Below, piece after piece: positions 7,052 to 9,876 of a stretch of DNA of 9,876 nt. Position 1 is the stretch's first letter. Each line of letters opens with the position of its first letter. The notes under the pieces were generated by a model. That model searched no databases. It was not told where the DNA came from and was given only the letters and a program-made list of their open reading frames with translations. Location of the stretch: the NCBI GenBank assembly GCA_003561665.1, contig PWVY01000222.1:1-9876 (forward strand). Direction: 5' to 3'. This DNA comes from Thermoplasmata archaeon (GTDB lineage Archaea; Thermoplasmatota; SW-10-69-26). Position numbers and translations under genes: made by a program.

Positions 7052-7085
7052 CCCTCCAACCCAACATGTTGGGGGTCAAGGAGGG
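7052..7085. promoter_or_regulatory. Nested dyad in the presumed nrdR leader (candidate operator or RNA switch)
   Basis: An inner 14-base perfect palindrome CCCAACATGTTGGG (7060-7073) is enclosed by an outer pair, CCCTCC (7052-7057) and GGAGGG (7080-7085). It lies 32-65 bases before the nrdR start codon. It differs from the published bacterial NrdR-box consensus (an AT-rich 16-mer), so binding by NrdR is only a suggestion from position; an RNA hairpin in the leader is the alternative. Confidence 0.4.
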
Positions 7086-7118
7086 CCCGAGTACAATGTG
7101 TCGTAGGATGGCTCCCCC

Positions 7119-7125
7119 ATTTAAG
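7119..7125. promoter_or_regulatory. TATA-like element for nrdR (ATTTAAG / CTTAAAT)
   Basis: The only clear A/T box in this GC-rich gap. Read on the minus strand (CTTAAAT) it would place a transcript start near 7096, giving nrdR a leader of roughly 76 bases that contains the nested dyad. Read on the plus strand it would start a transcript near 7148, toward the ThiI-like gene. Confidence 0.4.
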
Positions 7126-7402
7126 CGAGCCGGATTCGATTCGCGTCCTTCGTGTGGAACCGGTGGGCATCGGGACCAGGAGCCAGCCACGGTGGAGGCA
7201 TGAAGGTTGACCGCGGAGCACACCGAAACTACGTGCGAGTGGTGGCCTGTTCTTCCTTCCCACCCCGCTCAGGACTCCCCATCGTTCGTGCCTGAAACGC
7301 TGCACCCCTCGTCCTCGATGCCTACCAACCCGCCGACCTTGCCCAAAAGCACGATGCCACCGACCGCAAGCGCTAAAGCAGCGCCTTGGCTAAGCTTGCC
7401 GC

Positions 7403-8035
7403 GTGCGCGTCCTCTTGCTCCTTTCCGGTGGCATCGATTCCCCGGTGGCCGCCCGGTTGCTCCAGGAGAACGGTCACACCGTGGGGGCTGTGCACTTCAG
7501 CCAGCAACCCTTCACGGATGAGAGCCCGGAACAGAAGGCCAAAGACGTAGCGGACGCGCTTGGGTTGGAGGCCCTTTGGATCTCGCAAGCGGGGGAGCGC
7601 TTCGGGGATCTAACGCGCGAGTTGGATCATCGGCTCTACTTCGTGTTGAGCAAGCGCTTGATGCTGCGGGCAGGGGAGCGCATCGCCAAGCGAGAAGGCT
7701 ACGATGCGCTAGCCACGGGCGAGAACCTTGGCCAAGTCTCCTCCCAAACCCTTCCGAACCTTGCATGCGTTCATGAAGCAGCCAGCATGCCCGTGCTCAC
7801 GCCCCTTCTTGGGCTGGATAAGAACGAGATTATCGATCTGGCCCGCTCGTTCGACACGTACGACATCAGCGAAGGGCCAGAGATGTGCGATACGATAGGC
7901 CCCGATCATCCTGAGACAAAAGCCAGGATCCAAACGGTGCACGCTCAAGAGGCAAAGCTCGACCTCGACGAAGCGGTGCAGGACCTCGTCAATGGAACCG
8001 TTCGCGTCCCCGCGGCCCCAACTAGCCCTCGATGA
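7403..8035 (+). CDS. ThiI-type PP-loop (AANH) protein without THUMP domain, probable sulfurtransferase/adenylase
   Basis: Related to the C-terminal adenylating half of ThiI, which activates uridine 8 of tRNA for thiolation. The 210-aa protein starts directly at the PP-loop: SGGIDS (8-13). TGENLGQVSSQT (105-116), MPVLTPLLGLDKNEIIDLAR (129-148) and MCDTIGPDHPETKA (161-174) are close to ThiI. The N-terminal ferredoxin-like and THUMP domains of full-length ThiI, which bind tRNA, are absent, and so is a rhodanese domain. Two Cys are present, C122 and C162; C162 lies at the position conserved in ThiI. The GTG start at 7403 has no Shine-Dalgarno sequence but a weak GCTAAAGC about 27 bases upstream, consistent with a leaderless message. 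A THUMP partner may be elsewhere in the genome, or the substrate may differ. The gene ends 14 bases inside the convergent neighbour. Confidence 0.85.
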   Translation: MRVLLLLSGGIDSPVAARLLQENGHTVGAVHFSQQPFTDESPEQKAKDVADALGLEALWISQAGERFGDLTRELDHRLYFVLSKRLMLRAGERIAKREGYDALATGENLGQVSSQTLPNLACVHEAASMPVLTPLLGLDKNEIIDLARSFDTYDISEGPEMCDTIGPDHPETKARIQTVHAQEAKLDLDEAVQDLVNGTVRVPAAPTSPR

Positions 8036-8330
8036 TCTCGTTGTCCTCCTTGTAGGTGGACACGATCATCATCGTCTTCGTATCCTCGACGCCTTCGAGA
8101 GGCGCCAGTCCTTTCACGATGAAATCCTTGAGTTCCTGGTACTCCGGGAAGGTTCCCTTCAGGACCAAATCGTCCTCACCGGTGACCAAGTACGCGTGAT
8201 CGATCTGATCGAACGTGGCCAACGTCGTCCCGATCTCGTCGACGTGCGCTGTGTCCACTTTCAACAAGATGACTGCCTCGACGCCCTCGTCACCGCGCTG
8301 GGCGGCGACCTCCTCTTCGAAATCGTTCAT
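8022..8330 (-). CDS. Stand-alone Lrp/AsnC ligand-binding (RAM) domain protein
   Basis: Small 102-aa protein consisting of the RAM effector-binding fold only, without the helix-turn-helix of Lrp/AsnC regulators. Residues 17-95 show the fold: AVILLKVD first strand, a helix with VDEIGTTLATF, AYLVTGEDDLVLKG (46-59) with the typical VTGEDD turn, and GVEDTKTMMIV (80-90). Such stand-alone RAM proteins are common in archaea and are thought to bind amino acids or to modulate partner regulators; no partner is evident here. The start is ATG 8330 rather than 8360, because a TATA element (CCTTTAAG) lies directly before the upstream ATG and would place transcription near 8340, downstream of it. An acidic 16-residue N-terminus precedes the domain. 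Its 3' end overlaps the convergent ThiI-like gene by 14 bases. Confidence 0.88.
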   Translation of the reverse strand: MNDFEEEVAAQRGDEGVEAVILLKVDTAHVDEIGTTLATFDQIDHAYLVTGEDDLVLKGTFPEYQELKDFIVKGLAPLEGVEDTKTMMIVSTYKEDNEIIEG

Positions 8331-8362
8331 AGCGACTCGCCGCCCCCTAGGACCAAACATCG

Positions 8363-8370
8363 CTTAAAGG
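8363..8370 (-). promoter_or_regulatory. TATA box for the RAM-domain gene (CCTTTAAG)
   Basis: An A/T element in a GC-rich gap, about 36 bases before ATG 8330. With the usual archaeal TATA-to-start spacing it predicts a leader of about 10 bases, and it rules against the in-frame ATG at 8360. It shows that the gene has its own promoter despite following the permease gene on the same strand. Confidence 0.55.
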
Positions 8371-8398
8371 GTCCGCTGGGGGCCCCACCCTTCAACGG

Positions 8399-9565
8399 TT
8401 AAACGAGGGGGACGGCCGTGAAGAACGCGTAGGCAAGAAGCATCGAGAGGGTTGGACCGATCACCCACATCGAGATGTACTTCGCGACCGCACGTGGGTT
8501 GAACAGGTTCTCTGCCTCAAGCGCCTCCTCAGGCTCCTCCTCTCCCAACGGAGGAGCGTCTTCGATTGGTTCGGCTTTCAAGGCGCCCACGGCCACGTTC
8601 TCGGGCGTCTTCCCCGTAAGCAGATCGAAAGCGGAGATGGGGCGGCTTGCACGTCCCCACCCTAGACCCACGATCGCGGCCACGGTCGCCAACACCAAAC
8701 TGATGGGGACACCCAGGTACGAAAGAAGCGTCGTGACGGTCGCCGAGGTCACCATCACGATCAACGCCGCCAACAAGGGGATGTCCGTCAACTCGGAGCC
8801 CACCGACGCCATGGTACGTCTTGCAATGGTGAACCCGCCGACACCGATCGCGAACGTCGCGATCAAGATCGCTGCATTCGCCTCCATGGCTCCCCCACTC
8901 ACCAAAGGAGCCACGGCGTTTGGCACGTTGCTTGCACCAGCGCTGAACGCCATGTAACAGCCGACGATGAGGACGATGCTCGTCCCGATGACCTCTTTCG
9001 GCGTCGTGCCAGGACCCAACCGGATCCATGGCAACGCTCTGGAGCGGTCCAACTGCAAAAGGGGACCCTCCGAGGTCTCGATATCGAACCGTTTCTGCAG
9101 TTCCGTGAAGAAGTATCGCCCCACGAACATGCCCACCCAGAACCCGATGAACGGAGCCATCACCCACCAGGATAAGATCCACCCGATCGTCTCATAGTTC
9201 AGCGTGTCCGTTGCCAACCCCAACCCCGCGATGGCTCCAACGGTCGTCATCGATGTTGGGACCGGCACACCGAACACGTTCGCTACCAGGATCCCAAGCC
9301 CGATGAAGAACAACACTGCAACGCCTGCACTCAACGAGATGGGGATCGTGATGATGTCACGGCTCAGCGTCTCAAGCACGTTCCGCCCCACGGTCCATCC
9401 CCCAAGGAACACGAAGAACGTCATCAGCGCGGCCGCAGTCGCCTTCGTTATGACGCCCGCGCCCACCGGGGGGCCCCAGGCGATGCCCGTGGAGGAGCCC
9501 CCGATGTTGAACCCCACGAACATCGATCCCGCGATACCCACCAGAAGCAAGATCGAAAGCACCAT
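8399..9565 (-). CDS. PiT-family inorganic anion (phosphate/sulfate) permease
   Basis: Secondary transporter of 388 aa in the cytoplasmic membrane with the inverted repeat layout of the PiT family. Repeat 1 begins at GFNIGGSSTGIAWG (18-31) and repeat 2 at GASNVPNAVAPLVSG (210-224), where classical members read GANDxANA. The partner loops are PVPTSMTTVGAIAG (101-114) and VPISLVLATVAAIVG (286-300), where PVSTTH is usual. Around ten hydrophobic segments are visible, and a long acidic cytoplasmic loop (about 315-355, PPLGEEEPEEALEAE) precedes the last helices. The start is ATG 9565, preceded by GAGG eight bases upstream; the frame is open up to 9793, but that extension crosses into the divergent gene and is hydrophilic. 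GGSSTG variants resemble what I recall of halophilic archaeal PiT proteins. Phosphate is the likelier substrate, given a phosphatase gene next door, but this is inference. Confidence 0.86.
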   Translation of the reverse strand: MVLSILLLVGIAGSMFVGFNIGGSSTGIAWGPPVGAGVITKATAAALMTFFVFLGGWTVGRNVLETLSRDIITIPISLSAGVAVLFFIGLGILVANVFGVPVPTSMTTVGAIAGLGLATDTLNYETIGWILSWWVMAPFIGFWVGMFVGRYFFTELQKRFDIETSEGPLLQLDRSRALPWIRLGPGTTPKEVIGTSIVLIVGCYMAFSAGASNVPNAVAPLVSGGAMEANAAILIATFAIGVGGFTIARRTMASVGSELTDIPLLAALIVMVTSATVTTLLSYLGVPISLVLATVAAIVGLGWGRASRPISAFDLLTGKTPENVAVGALKAEPIEDAPPLGEEEPEEALEAENLFNPRAVAKYISMWVIGPTLSMLLAYAFFTAVPLV

Positions 9566-9707
9566 CTCGGAAACCTCGGCACACCCGGGAAACCAACACG
9601 CTACTTGGCCCTTGCGGGCTCCGAAAGCAACGACAGAAGAATGCTGGGAGGGCGAAACCCGTCCATTTCCGCCGGCCGCCTCCAGGGGAATGCGGCCCCC
9701 CCACGCA

Positions 9708-9715
9708 TTATTTAG
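9708..9715 (+). promoter_or_regulatory. TATA box for the FBPase/IMPase-like gene (TTATTTAG)
   Basis: Centred about 28 bases before ATG 9740, the spacing expected for an archaeal leaderless transcript; no Shine-Dalgarno sequence precedes that ATG. Its complement, CTAAATAA, is also a fair TATA box and could serve the divergent permease gene with a leader of about 120 bases. Confidence 0.6.
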
Positions 9716-9739
9716 GGACAGTTCTCGTATCGGCGGCCG

Positions 9740-9876
9740 ATGGCTCACGACGCGACGGTCAGTCTTCTGCGCCAGATCGCCGATGCCGTTCAAGCCCGCC
9801 TATCGAACGCTCACCGGGGCGGGTTCGGTGAAGTCATGGGAACCGGTGCAGATGGTACACCGACCAAGCGCGTGGA
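9740..9876 (+). CDS. Archaeal fructose-1,6-bisphosphatase / inositol monophosphatase family protein, partial
   Basis: The first 45 codons of a gene that continues past the right edge. After an N-terminal helix (SLLRQIADAVQARL, 8-21) comes GEVMGTGADGTPTKRV, matching the early GxGADGxPTxxID segment of the Li-sensitive IMPase/archaeal class IV FBPase family, just before the metal-binding residues that lie outside the window. In archaea these enzymes hydrolyse fructose 1,6-bisphosphate for gluconeogenesis and/or inositol phosphates. The ATG is supported by a TATA element at leaderless distance. With so little sequence, FBPase and IMPase cannot be separated. Confidence 0.75.
   Translation, partial: MAHDATVSLLRQIADAVQARLSNAHRGGFGEVMGTGADGTPTKRV

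Larger units (their letters stand above)
7021..7402. other. Gene-free divergent intergenic region, 382 bp
   Basis: No supported protein or RNA gene was found here on either strand. It holds the nrdR leader with its ribosome-binding site and nested dyad, the TATA-like ATTTAAG, and a short GCAAGC/GCTTGC stem (7366-7371 with 7394-7399) immediately before the next start codon. The 7261-7380 part is strongly C-rich on the plus strand (53 C against 23 G). Short Pro/Ser-rich frames are open but look like composition effects. I looked for tRNA, SRP RNA, RNase P RNA and cobalamin riboswitch motifs and saw none. Confidence 0.5.

Noticed and set aside
7126..7160. GGATTCGATTCG suspected to be a tRNA T-arm
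   Set aside because: The stem bases flanking the loop do not pair on either strand.
7021..7200. Cobalamin riboswitch before the B12-dependent reductase operon
   Set aside because: Expected from function in bacteria, but no B12-box-like sequence or suitable fold is seen in the leader.
7021..7305. N-terminal extension of nrdR
   Set aside because: NrdR proteins begin at the MKCxxC zinc ribbon; the extension does not resemble the family, and a ribosome-binding site precedes ATG 7020.
7207..7521. Pro/Ser-rich plus-strand frame before and into the ThiI-like gene
   Set aside because: No family resemblance, low complexity, and it runs in another frame through the SGGIDS coding region.
9566..9793. 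N-terminal extension of the PiT permease
   Set aside because: It overlaps the divergent FBPase/IMPase gene and its promoter, is hydrophilic, and the ATG at 9565 precedes the first membrane helix with a ribosome-binding site.

Overview
The window looks like a chromosomal piece of an uncultivated archaeon, most likely a euryarchaeote with high G+C and mildly acidic proteins. The evidence is TATA-box-like elements about 27 bases from several start codons (leaderless style), an archaeal-type FBPase/IMPase start, a stand-alone Lrp RAM protein and a stand-alone ThiI PP-loop protein. The exact lineage cannot be read from the sequence. I see no insertion sequence, integrase, CRISPR array, tRNA or rRNA.

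Layout. Positions 1-895 (minus strand) hold an MntR-type manganese regulator followed, 24 bases downstream, by a partial, extremely C/A-rich gene that I cannot name with confidence. Divergent from mntR, 1018-3836 (plus strand) is a tightly packed metal ABC transporter operon: cluster A-I binding protein, ATPase and ABC-3 membrane protein. A 13-base dyad in the divergent promoter sits where TBP should bind for the transporter and is the obvious candidate operator. Together these form a metal-import module under a metallo-repressor.

The transporter operon converges on the nrdR-nrdJ operon (7020 down to 4100, minus strand), with 263 bases between them packed with four stem-loops. NrdJ is a class II (B12-dependent) ribonucleotide reductase. 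NrdR is the ATP-cone repressor of such enzymes and is translationally coupled to NrdJ through TAATG. A nested dyad lies in the presumed nrdR leader.

A gene-free 382-base stretch (7021-7402) separates nrdR from a plus-strand PP-loop protein related to the C-terminal half of ThiI. That gene runs 14 bases into a convergent small Lrp/AsnC-type RAM protein. Upstream of the RAM gene, on the same strand, is a PiT-family anion (phosphate or sulfate) permease. At the right edge, divergent from the permease, begins an FBPase/inositol monophosphatase family gene with a well-placed TATA element.

Most of the window is recognisable housekeeping and transport. The items worth a second look are the compositionally extreme gene at the left edge, a base-skew reversal near 7.0 kb, loss of the expected cysteines in the NrdJ TSCPD-like domain, mixed signals about the transported metal, and the structured intergenic regions.
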